Below are positions 10,040 through 19,832 of a DNA stretch of 64,000 nucleotides, piece after piece. The notes under the pieces were generated by a model. It saw nothing but the letters and a program-made list of their open reading frames with translations, did no database searches and was not told the DNA's origin. Position 1 is the stretch's first letter. The number at the start of each line of letters is the position of its first letter. Where the stretch lies: the NCBI GenBank assembly GCA_963575745.1, contig CAUYUJ010014260.1, positions 809,287 through 873,286 on the forward strand. The letters run 5' to 3'. Both the position numbers and the translations under genes were made by a program. This DNA comes from Prorocentrum cordatum (taxonomy: Eukaryota > Sar > Dinophyceae > Prorocentrales > Prorocentraceae).

Positions 10040-11205
10040 GAGGAGGAAGGAAGGCAGGAGGAGGAACGCACGAGGCGCTGTCTCTTCGCAACGAGCAACG
10101 CCACAGGATGGTTGGGGAACCATGTGCTCGTCCGCAGAAAAGGGAACTTCACCCACGGCCCCTAGCACGCATTCACAGGCGGCCCTCACCCCGCATCGGC
10201 ACACCCCTCGCGCAGATCGTGCCACCAACATGCAGAACCAACTGCCACAGTGGTACCCACCCTTCCGTCCTCGACCGCTCTCCACCCTCCCCTCCTCAAA
10301 CTCCTCCTCCTTCTCCTCCTTCTTCTCGTCCTCCTCTTGCTCCTCCTCCTCCTCCTCCTCCTCCTCCTCCTTGGGTTTGCACTGGTCCTCGTCCTTCTCC
10401 TCCTCCGCATTCTCGTGTGGGCCCGCGCCCCTTCTGGCGCACAACCCTCCCGCGGATCCCGACCCACAGGGTAACTCAACCTACAGCCCTGGGCGCGCGC
10501 TCGCAGGCGAGCCGGGCCCGCGCCCATTTTGGTACCTCCGCCGCGCGGGTCGAAAACTTTGACCCGAAGCTCGTGGCGTCGTGGTTATCCTGCTCCTTCT
10601 CCTTCCCTTTCATCCCTCCCCCTGCGTCCGTGGCGGCCCTTTCCTCCCTCGCTTCCCTTCTTCCCCCTTGCTTGCCCCTCCTGCGGCGTGCCTCCTGCCC
10701 GCCCTCGCCCCGTGACCGCCCGCGCCTCCTGCCTCCGTGCTTCCTGCAGCCTGCCCCTCCCGCCTGCCGCCGCTGCTGCTGCCTCGGTGCTGCACCGCTC
10801 CCGAGAGGCGAGCTTCCACTGGGAGCTCAGCGCCCCCTTCGCGCCCCTGCCCCAGAGCCCCCATACGCTCACTGCGTCGCGGCGCGCGTCGCAAGAGGAG
10901 ATGGCTGACCCCGCCCTGCGCTACGCGCAGCTGCACAGGGCTGGGCCCCTCGCCAGACCATCGTTGAAGACGCGAGGAAGTCTGAGCCCCCTCGTCCCCG
11001 TGGGCACGTCGCCCCCGCCCTGGCCGCTCCCGGGGAGACCTCGACGTCCATCGCGGCGAGAGGCCCTGGCTGGCTGCCGGAGCCAGATGCAGCGGGACCG
11101 CTCCAGCTCCAGCAGCAGGCGCCCGCCGGGGGGCTGCGGCTCGCGGGCGCGGCGCCCGCCCGGGGGCCAAACGGCGGCGGGGGGCGGGGCCGCGCGGGCG
11201 TCAAG
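10040..11205. other. GC-rich flank with a TCC tract; no gene recognised
   Basis: A (TCC)n-like tract lies at about 10278-10400. The remainder has arginine-, alanine- and proline-rich open frames on both strands, typical of GC-rich non-coding DNA. No domain is visible. Confidence 0.45.
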
Positions 11206-11212
11206 CCACCTA

Positions 11213-11325
11213 GAAGGAGGAGGAGGAGGAGGAGGAGGAGGAGGAGGAGGAGGAGGAGGAGGAGGAGGGCGGCGGAGGAGGAAGAGGAGGAGGAGGAGGA
11301 GGAGGAGGAGGAGGAGGAGGAGGAA
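11213..11325. repeat. (GGA)n tract
   Basis: Almost pure GGA repeats on the plus strand with one GGCGGC interruption. Confidence 0.95.
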
Positions 11326-11419
11326 AGTTGGGAGAGTGGCAGAGAAACGGAGCACAGCATCGGCACTGACTCTCGTGGGTCCGAGCGGCTTTTTTGGGGA
11401 GCGGCGCCTGACCGCCCGG

Positions 11420-11520
11420 CCCTGGCGCACGGAGTGCGCCAGGGCCGGGCGCCCAGGGCGCCTCCAGGGAAGGCCAGGCGCGGACCCGAAAAATCAGCGC
11501 GGGCCTCCGAGAGCTGATAT
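11420..11520 (+). repeat. dispersed GC-rich core element, copy 2
   Basis: GCGCACGGAGTGCGCCAGGG, a hairpin-forming GC segment, then a GCGCGGACCCGAAAAATCAGCGCGGGCC-type 3' part. Same orientation and motif order as 4557-4645 and 48938-49022. The long flanking inverted repeats of the 4.5-kb copy are absent. Confidence 0.75.
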
Positions 11521-11524
11521 CCGC

Positions 11525-13335
11525 GAAGGGCTTGCCAGCCGGAGCAGTGGAAGAAGACGAGGACGGGAGAAGAAAGAGAGCGAGGATCGTGGGCGGGTGA
11601 CAGGTGGAGGAGCGACAATGATGGAGGCAACAATCTAAGGCGAGGATACAAGATAAGGAAACGGATGCAGAAACAGAGGATCTGAAAAGGATTAAGTTTG
11701 AACACGGCTGACCCTCATAAACACATCGAGTCATCAATTCAAAGCGGCTGCGGCCGCTTGTTCCGCCGAGGAAGTGTATGCACCTCGTCTCCGACAGAGG
11801 AAGGGTAGGAAAGAGAAGGGGAAAAAACACAACTTGTCTCAACGCGCAAACGCCAAGGAAACACGGGGCGCGAAATGCGCAGAGCAGGGGAAGCCAGGCG
11901 GCGACTCGTGCGCGTGTGCCCTGAAAGCGCATCGGGCCACGCAGGTGCGAACCGCATTGGGACTGCTTTGGGCACCGCCGAATGATGAACAACATGCAGA
12001 GCGAGACACCAAGCGGAGACGGGCAGGGCGGAGACAACAGACAGCAAGGCAGGGGAACACACGATATGATCTAAGTAAGAGCAATGACGTCAGCACCAAG
12101 AGATAACAGGCAACATCCAATAAGACACGACCGCAGCGCATCGACATAATTTGCAAATCCCCCGAACGCGCATCAAGCAAACCGCAAAACCGATCACTCG
12201 GAGAGGCCTTGAGCTGACTTCGTCTGGGAACTCTGCCGCAGACCTGTCCAAGGGCGACGAGGATGACAGAGGTCCAGAACCCGAGGGGATAGAGGATCAT
12301 CTCGGTGGCTCCTCGCCTGGTAGTCCCGGCAACTCGGCGAAACCACCTCCCATGCAGCACGCAAGGTGCCCCGCAGAAGAGATAAACGAACAAAGCGAGT
12401 CAGAAATCCGTTGGCCACTGCTTCCGATGATCTCTCCAACTCTTGGTGTGTATGCATCTGTATATGTATGCTTCTATATATATATGTATATATATATAAA
12501 TCTCTCTCTCTCTGTGTTTCTGGTGATGCGTCCCGTCAGATCACCCCACAAACACAGATCTCTCTCTCTCTCTCTTTTTCTTCGCTCTCTCTCTCTCTCT
12601 CTGCCTCCCCCCCTCGCGCACGTCAAAAACCCCACGCCACAAGGGGGCGCGTCGCGCACGGGTCGAGACTGGGTCGCCCGCTCGACGGGCCGCGGGAGAG
12701 GCGGCCCGCCCTCGTGAAGGGGCGGGCCGCCGCCCGCGCGGGGCCGCGCCCGGGTCCGCGCGGCGCGCGCGCGCGACGCCGACGCGAGGCACCCGCACCG
12801 CCCCACACCCGCCCTCGCGCGAAGGCCCCCCCCGCCCGCGCACAGCGCCCGAGCGCCCTGCGCGGACGCATGGCCCGTCGGGCCCCCGCGAGGCCAGCGA
12901 GAAGAGAACAACGCCCCTCGCACGCGTCGTGCGGGTGTCCAATCACCGCACGCTCTCGGGGTTAGCGAGCAAAGACCTCAACAACGCGGCGCGGTCGTGC
13001 CCCTTCAGGCCCCCGCTCCGACGGGCCTCGTGTAACATGACTATGTGTGTCTCCCGGGGGGCGTTACGATGCGGCGAACCACCTGCCCAGCTAGATGTCG
13101 CAAGTGTGTCCACACCGTATGGAGTCCCCTGACACATTAATGTCACCCGCTGCAGTCTTTGTCTCGCCAGCGAGCCAGCAATGTTGTCAGTTCACAACCC
13201 GCTAGTACACGGCACAACGAACGATACAATGAACAGGACCGGCACATGATGAAATGAGAATCCCCAATCCCAGCCTTGGACCCGGCCGCAGGCTTTGAAT
13301 TGTGTAGGAAAGAGCAAATGACCGGTATGATAACA
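11525..13335. other. no gene recognised; microsatellites
   Basis: Contains a TA/GTATA tract (about 12455-12500), CT tracts (12504-12610) and a very GC-rich block (12630-12960). Frames of 100-190 codons exist on both strands but show no recognisable domain. Confidence 0.4.
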
Positions 13336-13340
13336 CACAG

Positions 13341-14228
13341 TTACGGCATAGGGCTGGGCAAGACCTGTACGAAAAAAAACCCTCCTGGTCCTTTTTCTTG
13401 CCAGCTGTTCGTGTGTTTGTTGGAAGCGGGGCATCGACCACGTTTCATGTGGCATCTTACAAATGGAAACAACTCTCTGCAACCACCGTGCAGAACAGTT
13501 GTATGTTTCTGCCCAGGCACGCCGTAGTGACAAGAGCTAGTAATCACTGATTCCGTCCCGCGGACTCGCAACTGAAACATTTCACGAGTCAGCCAGAGCC
13601 TCGAAGTCATGGGGTTCCCAATCACCCAGCGGACGTTGCTGTCGGAGGAGTGCTGAGCGATGGGGGCCGACACTTTCATCAGCCTACTACCCAGCAGTGC
13701 CCGCTGAGCGTCTGCAGCGCTGAGCCCTGGAAGCCCGTAGAAGCCCTGACCGCTGTCGCGCAAGGCAGGAGGTCCCGCCCCGCCTCTGCGGGCTTTGGAC
13801 CAGCTGGTACATGGAGTACCCATCCACACCAGCTTGCACGCGGGGTGACGGATGAGGCTGCGGAGGCACTGAAGAGCGCCAGTGCGGAGAACATCCTGCG
13901 CTGGGTCGTCAGCGAGCTCGAGCGTGTACGCGGTGTGCCCATGCCTGGCGAGGGCTGCCGACAGGTGATTGGAGCCCGCAAAGATCTCGATCGCATAGCC
14001 TCTCCGCCGTGGGACCCCTGCAGGTGGTTCAGCGCGGCCATGGGGAGCCCCTGGAGCGTCAGGTCTGGCCTCGGAGGACAACTCAAGGTTGAGCGCAGCC
14101 TCGGCCTGAAGCGGAGGGCCCCCCCCATCCGAGCGACGGCTCCGAACTGACTCGCTGAGGCTGGCGCGGCGGCCCTCCAGCCGGTGTAGAGCGCCTGTCC
14201 CAAGGTCTGGCCGTCGCCGTCGGAGCAC
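13341..14228 (-). pseudogene. cytosine-methyltransferase-like domain of a retroelement
   Basis: A 295-codon frame with a Rossmann-type methyltransferase core. Residues 78-92 (GYAIEIFAGSNHLSA) match the SAM-binding motif I style (FAGS), and residues 136-146 (MGTPCTSWSKA) the catalytic PC-containing loop of C5-cytosine methylases. Residues 202-212 (VIGNPMTSRLW) sit where the family has an EN motif, but glutamate is replaced by glycine. A Cys/His-rich stretch follows at 250-266. Residues 1-75 are low-complexity and probably not authentic. Its position downstream of an RNase H-like remnant on the same strand suggests one retroelement. The missing glutamate and the stops upstream suggest a dead copy. 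The fold assignment is by motif; the substrate is unknown. Confidence 0.6.
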
Positions 14229-14534
14229 CCGGCCCCGACGTGGTTCGCCAGGGCCTGGTCTCCCAGTCGACGGTCAGCGTGGGGCGGCATGTACGCCCGG
14301 CGAACAGCTGGAGGCCCTGGAGCATCACCATCTGGAACGGCACTCACGCGGCCACCGTCACGGCCGCCCGCGTCAGCAGATTGGTAGCCACCCAGCCTGA
14401 GCACGGGCGTGCCCCATGGTTGCCGTTGAGCAACGAGCCGGGCAGTCTCCTTCGTTCGGTCTGCCTGGCAGGGGCCTGACACGAGGACAGTGGTTGGTGC
14501 CAAGTGGAGCGGCCCGTCTGCCTCCCACAGACGG

Positions 14535-15047
14535 GATCATTCGTCGGCGGCATTCCGCTCAGACGGTGCCACCCATGATGGATCGAACAGCCCGAGGCCA
14601 GCAAGAGCGCACATTGCCAGCGGCAACATCTGAGGAGTCCGTGACTGGCCGCTCGGCCCTTCTCGAACGCAAGTGTCAGACCAAGATAATCACCAAGGTG
14701 CAGATGGCGAGACAAAAAAAAACGTAATATAACGAAACTTGTGGCGCGATGGCGATCTGACCCCTCTCCCCCCAAGCGCCATGATATCTTCCTGCCTGGT
14801 GAAACGGGTAGCGTAGTTTGATCGCCACTCCTCGGGCCGAAACAGCGACAAAGGAATCTCGACGAGATCCACATTCGACACGAATCTATCCATCCTGTCG
14901 TCGGCTTTTCAGAAGAATCGAAAACGGGCGGGACGAGAACACGGACGGCGAGACGTGTAGTAGAGAACGCGGCGACCAGTAGTTCGTCCCGCACTTCTGG
15001 CCCCAAGACACGGTAGCGAACCCGCATCAAGAGTCCAGGTGCTAATT
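14535..15047 (-). pseudogene. RNase H-like remnant of the same retroelement
   Basis: Pieces in different frames read in order. First is a segment from about 15040 (VRYRVLGPEVRDELLV). Then 14893-14755 (RFVSNVDLVEIPLSLFRPEE, RQEDIMALGGRG). Then about 14690-14590 (LTLAFEKGRAASHGLLRCC, CALLLASGC). Last is WVAPSERNAADE, a stop at 14537-14539, then SR. The final part matches the WxPSExNxADxPSR signature that closes RNase H-like domains of dinoflagellate retroelements. The expected acidic residue in EGRA is glycine. At least one frameshift (near 14893) and the stop show it is non-functional. No integrase or tyrosine recombinase is recognisable in 14229-14535. Confidence 0.55.
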
Positions 15048-15201
15048 GAAGGGGCCCCAGGACACACAAATAAATACACACAAGTAAACATATTTTCCCA
15101 TATTTTCTGGGTTTTTGTCTTCCCCCTCCACTTCCTATATTTTCCCATATTTTCCTGGGACTCGACGATTAATTGTGTCTGTGTGTTTTTTTCCTCTTGA
15201 C
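15048..15201 (-). mobile_element. AT-rich ~155-bp dispersed element, copy 1
   Basis: Plus-strand landmarks in order: GGGGCCCCAGGACACACAAA, TAAATACACACAAGTAAACA, CATATTTTCCCATATTTTC (twice), GGGTTTTTGTCTTCCCCC, GACGATTAATTGTGTCTGTG, then a T/C run. Copies 2 and 3 have the same order. It is AT-rich in a GC-rich setting. Without coding capacity it is a non-autonomous element or an introner-type intron. Confidence 0.85.
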
Positions 15202-15379
15202 TAATACCAGTGTCGTGATCACCTGGCGAGAGAGCACGGCGGCTCCTCAAATCGGACGCCTGGGTGTGAGCTGCCTCGCCGGACGAGGCGGCCAGCGTGG
15301 CGACGTGGTCGACGACGGGCTCGCCAACGCACGCGCCCAGCACGAGCAGGACACCAGGCTGCAGGCAGAGGACCTTCCT
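15202..15379 (-). other. possible exon between two AT-rich element copies
   Basis: The minus-strand frame beginning KVLCLQPGVLLVLGACVGEP and running through VVDHVATLAASSGEAAHTQA is open between the two elements and reads more like protein than its surroundings. If the elements are introns this would be an exon, possibly of the retroelement downstream. I recognise no domain. Confidence 0.25.
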
Positions 15380-15543
15380 GAAGGGGCCCCAGGACACACA
15401 AATAAATACACACAAATAAAAATATCCCCTATATTTTTCCCATATTTTTTTTGTTTTTGTCTTCCCCCCCACTTCCCATATCTTTGCATAATTTCCTGGG
15501 AGTCGACGATTCACTGTGTCTGTGTGTTTCTTTCCCTCCTGAC
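15380..15543 (-). mobile_element. AT-rich ~160-bp dispersed element, copy 2
   Basis: Closely related to copy 1 and in the same orientation, only about 180 bp away. On the minus strand the ends read TCAGGAGGG and CCCTTCAGGAAGG, so TCAGGA is repeated at both edges. That is consistent with a target duplication and with CAG/GA splice-like borders. Confidence 0.85.
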
Positions 15544-15778
15544 TGCCGCATGCACAGGCCAGCTCGGAACTCAAAGGCACCCCCGAACACTTTTTCGATC
15601 CGCGGGTCGAGAGCGCACCCCCTTCCGGTCGAAGCTGAGCGGGTCGCGCACAGCTTGAACTCAAGAGAGGGGGGCAGGAGGAGGGGCCTCGCGTCAAGGC
15701 CGGGAGGGGGCAACGCCCTGAAACCAAGCGGTGCCGAAGACGATGTGCTTGCAGAGGGACGCCTTGGACATGACTACC

Positions 15779-15928
15779 TACCAGACAACCCCAACCCAAC
15801 CCGAAGACCCGAATTTCGGGTTGGGGGGGGTAAGGGTTCCACACGTGTTTTTTCTATGTTTCCCGACCCCCTCCAACTGGAAATCGAGGGTAAATCTGAG
15901 CCTTCGGGTTGGGTTGGGGTGGTTTGGT
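15779..15928. mobile_element. small inverted-repeat element
   Basis: The left arm (about 15781-15806, CAACCCCAACCCAACCCGAAG) and right arm (15902-15928, CTTCGGGTTGGGTTGGGGT) are perfectly complementary over about 19 bp and imperfectly over about 27 bp, with ~95 bp between them. A smaller palindrome ACCCGAATTTCGGGTT sits just inside the left arm. Fits a MITE or an introner. Confidence 0.65.
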
Positions 15929-16209
15929 GGGTGGTGAGGACAGGAACCCGGCGGCGAAGTACGGGAAGAAGCAACATGCTGTGGTTGGTGGTGCCGTCAA
16001 CGGCGCGTCGTACACCAGCCTCAAGTGGCGGCAGGAGAGGACTCGCCTTGTACCCAAGAGGCCGACGACCAGGGAAGGTAGGGAGCATCAAGGCAGCCCC
16101 GAGCACGCCAGGGAGAGGCCGCACGGGTAGGCACTGAGGACCGGCCGCCAGGTGGCCGGGACGGCGGCTCTCCCTCGGGCCGCTTCAGAAGGAACGCGGG
16201 ACGAAAGAC

Positions 16210-16270
16210 TCTCCTCCTCCTCCTCCTCTTCCTCCTCCTCCTCCTCCTCCTCCTCCTCCTCATCATCATG
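16210..16270. repeat. (TCC)n tract
   Basis: Near-pure CTC/TCC triplets ending in CATCATCATG. Confidence 0.95.
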
Positions 16271-16474
16271 ACAAACATTTGAGCCCAAAGCAACAGTATG
16301 ATACACTGACTTGACGGCGAGCCCTGATTCTGCCCTTACGGATCCGCGCAAGCACCTGTGATTCCGAAGCGTGCCCGCACCTGCTCACCGTCTCCTGCTG
16401 ACGGCGAGATCGTTGCAACCTGCTTGGTCTGCCTGCAATCCGGAATCAGCTGTGCTATGGGTTGCGCCACCCCT

Positions 16475-16770
16475 CCCCCTCTAGCTGCAAAATCGCGACT
16501 TCCGAAGTCTGTCCACCTTCCCTAATGGGTCGCGCCGTAGGTTGCGACATGGGTTAATCAACACAAGTTTCACCAGACCCCCCACAAGCTACCAGATCGC
16601 GACTTCCCCCCGTCTGTCTACACGCGGGCACCCGAATCGTTTTCCCCTTGTCTGTCTACAATCCATCGGCTGCACCCTGGATGTATGCCTGGGCTAAGCC
16701 TCATGGGGTTGCGCCGAACACCTCGCGAGCTACCAAATCGCGACTTCCCAGCCTGTCTACATTTAACAAG
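16475..16770 (+). repeat. short interspersed repeat, three copies
   Basis: A ~35-bp motif containing AGCTACCAAATCGCGACTTC followed by a GTCTGTCTAC-type end occurs near 16482, 16590 and 16727, with GGTTGCG words between. Spacing of 108 and 137 bp is irregular. Confidence 0.6.
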
Positions 16771-16859
16771 TTGTGTCATCAGTTGCGCGCCTCAGGCTAC
16801 AACGTGATTGATCGTACGCCAGTCAGATATTGTAGATGCGCTCAGCTTTGTTTCTGATC

Positions 16860-19180
16860 CTGGCCGCCATGAACTCTACTCGAATATGGTAGAACGGCGA
16901 CTCACGGTGGGGGCATGAAGGAAATCGTGTGTCAATTCATGATCGTTGTCCGCCGCTCGTATCCCTCGATGATGGGTATCGTAAGAATACGTTTGACGGA
17001 CATTGAGCTGGGGACGGCTCTATTTCACACGCACTCTCGCACACAATCCAATACCCGGACTTCACTATGAGGACATCAGAAGGATGGGTACACTCTGGTC
17101 CTAACTCGGTGATTCCACCACCCTTGAGGGGTAGCGCAGCTGGCTGCAGCTGGCTACTCAGAGTACGTGTGCGTTGCTATGGGAGGGTGACGACGGGCAG
17201 GCCCCTTGCGTGCTCCAGCATGACCACGGCGAAGATTTCGTCAGGGTCTGCGTTTCATGTCATGTCGCTTCACAGCCGCAGGCTGTTCAACTCCGCCTTG
17301 TTCCTGCAATCCTCATCAAGCTCGTCCCCTTTGCTCCACCTCGCTCTCACTACCCTTCCTCCACCATCGTCTCGTTTTCCTTTGCCGCAACTACTCTGGA
17401 GATTTCTCGGCTGTGCGCACATCCATACCAAGTTGTGTCACATGGTATTCGCCTATACACCTCCTGCCCCCCCTCGTCCCTTGACACGACCTTCGCCAGT
17501 GTCGCCGTTCCCAGTGGCCAGCATGGAGCAAGACAGTTCTCGAGCTCCAGCTTCAGGAGGCCGCATCCACTTCCCATTAGTATTACGACTTGCTGGAGGG
17601 TCACAGCCATAGAAGCGAATTGACTGAGAAGGCCAATGTATCAGCAATAGCGCCAACGACTGTTGTTTTGACAGGCAAGCGCACGGATTATGATGCGACC
17701 TTCTGCGAAGTTTCCTGCATGACACTCTACACGGGGTTCGAACGCAGCCTTGCCGGACGACGTCCATGAACCATTCCTCGCGGCACGGGTCACTGATGGA
17801 TCGCGGGGCAGGTAATTCGCGGGTCGGGTCGCGGGCTTGGTCGCAGGTGGGTCGTGGGTAGGTCGCTGGACGGGCGGCCGCTGGATAGAGGGGAGGGCTG
17901 TGAGGCGACGGCGACGAGAGCAACGGCAATCCGCACCGCGGAAACCCACTTCAGTCACGCACCCAGGAACTGCGTAAGCCCGTTCGGCTCATCATTCTGA
18001 TTGCAATTGGCGCGCGCACGCATCCTGTTGGCCCTGTGACGAACAAATGTGCCGCCAATGGCCTAGGATGACTACGACATCCGTGCGACAGGACACGCAG
18101 GACGCACGCCTCGCCGACCTCGCACAAGGACAGCGTGCAAATCAGTATTTTTACACGGGCAGCCGATGATCAACTTCACACCTGTCTCTTGACGGTGCAG
18201 TGCCGAGGCCCCTGCACGAGCGTGCACTCTGCGCGCAGAAGCAGAACGCACATGCTGGAATGCACAGTTCCAGTGTTTGCAACGGAACATTAAAATGTAT
18301 GAGTTCTGGTGTCCTCTGTATTCCCTCCCTCTCTTCCTTCTGTGCTGTGCTGTTCTGCTTCGCAGTCGTGGGGCGCTCTGTTTTCTGCTGTAGGCGTTCC
18401 GTTGAGGATGGGTCCAGAAGTGCTCTTTCTGTTGCTGCCAACGCGTCTTACAGACGCACGGCTTCTGATCCGAGCTGACCAGTGTAGATGCCTACGCCCG
18501 CACGGTGGAGCACCGACCTGAATGCGGCTATACAGCGACACTTGATGAACACTCGTGCGTGCATACCCCGACATGGTGATGACAGCGGGACCCGCCCAGG
18601 TGCCCAACGCGAGTAATAGAGGGAAGCAGAGGGGCAGGAGGCCAGGGGGGGGAGAGGTGGACAACCGCACGCCAGCACCGAGCGACTGCGAAGATGCCCT
18701 TCGCGGACTCGTCGTCCGAACGACAGGCACCAACATCGCATCGCCACGATGCCCGAGTGAGGAAGGGGTGCGAAAAGCTCGTGTGCGTGCGCAAACTAGG
18801 CTTCAGCAGGCGACTGCGCGAGGACCCCCACGAGCAATGGGAATCTACGTGGTCAAGTTCTGGTGATGGCAGGGTGCGCGCAGCGATGCCTGCCCGAGCC
18901 CTGCCATGCAGGGGTGGGGAGGTCAGGGCTCGCACACCCGTGGGGCGGGCGGCGAACAAAAAAAACGCTGCAGGAAGCGGGGCAGGGGCAAGGACGGGGG
19001 AGGCGAAGAGCGCAGGCCGCCCAAAGAGCTCTGCGCCGCCGGACGCAGGTGGCCGCAGCCTGGAGGAGCCGGAGCATTCGGCACATGAGGAACCTGGCTC
19101 TCGGCGCTGGCCAGGGCAGCGGCAACGCCGGTGGCCCTTGCCCCCTGCCTCGCTACAGCCCCAGTCTGCGCGGACAGGCG
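16860..19180. other. no gene recognised
   Basis: Mixed-composition DNA with frames of 100-180 codons on both strands and no recognisable domain. The minus-strand frame of the ion channel stays open into its right part (to 18528), but that extension crosses a GGA tract and a dispersed repeat and is probably not translated. Confidence 0.4.
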
Positions 19181-19184
19181 GGCC

Positions 19185-19412
19185 CAGAATCGAATCGACA
19201 AGTCGGAGCGGCGATCGACATGGATCGGATCGGCGGAAGTCGGCGGCCAAGCCGGGAGGAGACGAATCAGCAGAGGTCGGCAGAGCAGGAACGCCCCCTT
19301 GAGAAATCCATCGGAGCCCACATCGGCATCCGAAATCGAATCGAATCTGGAATCGGAAGCCCTCGAACTCGCATCGAATCGACTCGGAGGAATCGAGACG
19401 AGCCCTGCGCGG
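19185..19412 (+). repeat. ATCGAATCG-rich dispersed element, copy 1
   Basis: Starts CCCAGAATCGAATCGACAAG and ends GGAGGAATCGAGACGAGCCC. About 220 bp align in the same order and orientation with 54829-55046. It lies in the 3' extension of the channel frame and shows that this extension is repeat DNA. Confidence 0.85.
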
Positions 19413-19659
19413 AGGCCCTGCCGCGCGGCGCAGAGGCCGCCGGCGCAGCTCGGCCTGGGCCGCCCAACGAGCCTCGAGGTGCTGGCGCGGCCGTGCAGCC
19501 CGCGCGCCGCGCCGGCCCCGCGCCGAGGGCGGCCTGCGGCCTGGCGCCGGCACCGGTAGCCCGCGGCCTGGGGCCTGGGCGGCGCCCTCGGGGACCGCCG
19601 GCGCGCAGTCATTCCTTGCCGCTGGCGGTGCGCGGCCCCGCGGCGGCAGGGGCCTGGGT

Positions 19660-19832
19660 CTCCCTTTTCCCCTCCTCCCCCTCCCCCTCCCTTTCCCCCT
19701 CTTCCTCCTCCCCTCCCCCTCCTCCCCTCCTCCTCCTCCTCCTCCCCCTCCTCCTCCTCCTCCCCTCCTCCTCCCCCTCCTCCTCCTCCTCTCCTCCTCC
19801 TCCTCCTCCTCCTCCTCCTCCTCCTCATCGGC
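19660..19832. repeat. TCC/CCCCTCC tract
   Basis: Polypyrimidine tract on the plus strand. In the channel frame it reads as poly-Glu, then Arg- and Gly-rich sequence, right after residue 650. Confidence 0.9.

Noticed and set aside
18528-19829. C-terminal extension of the channel to 1083 residues
   Set aside because: It crosses a GGA tract and the ATCGAATCG dispersed element, so it is more likely 3' flank or intron.
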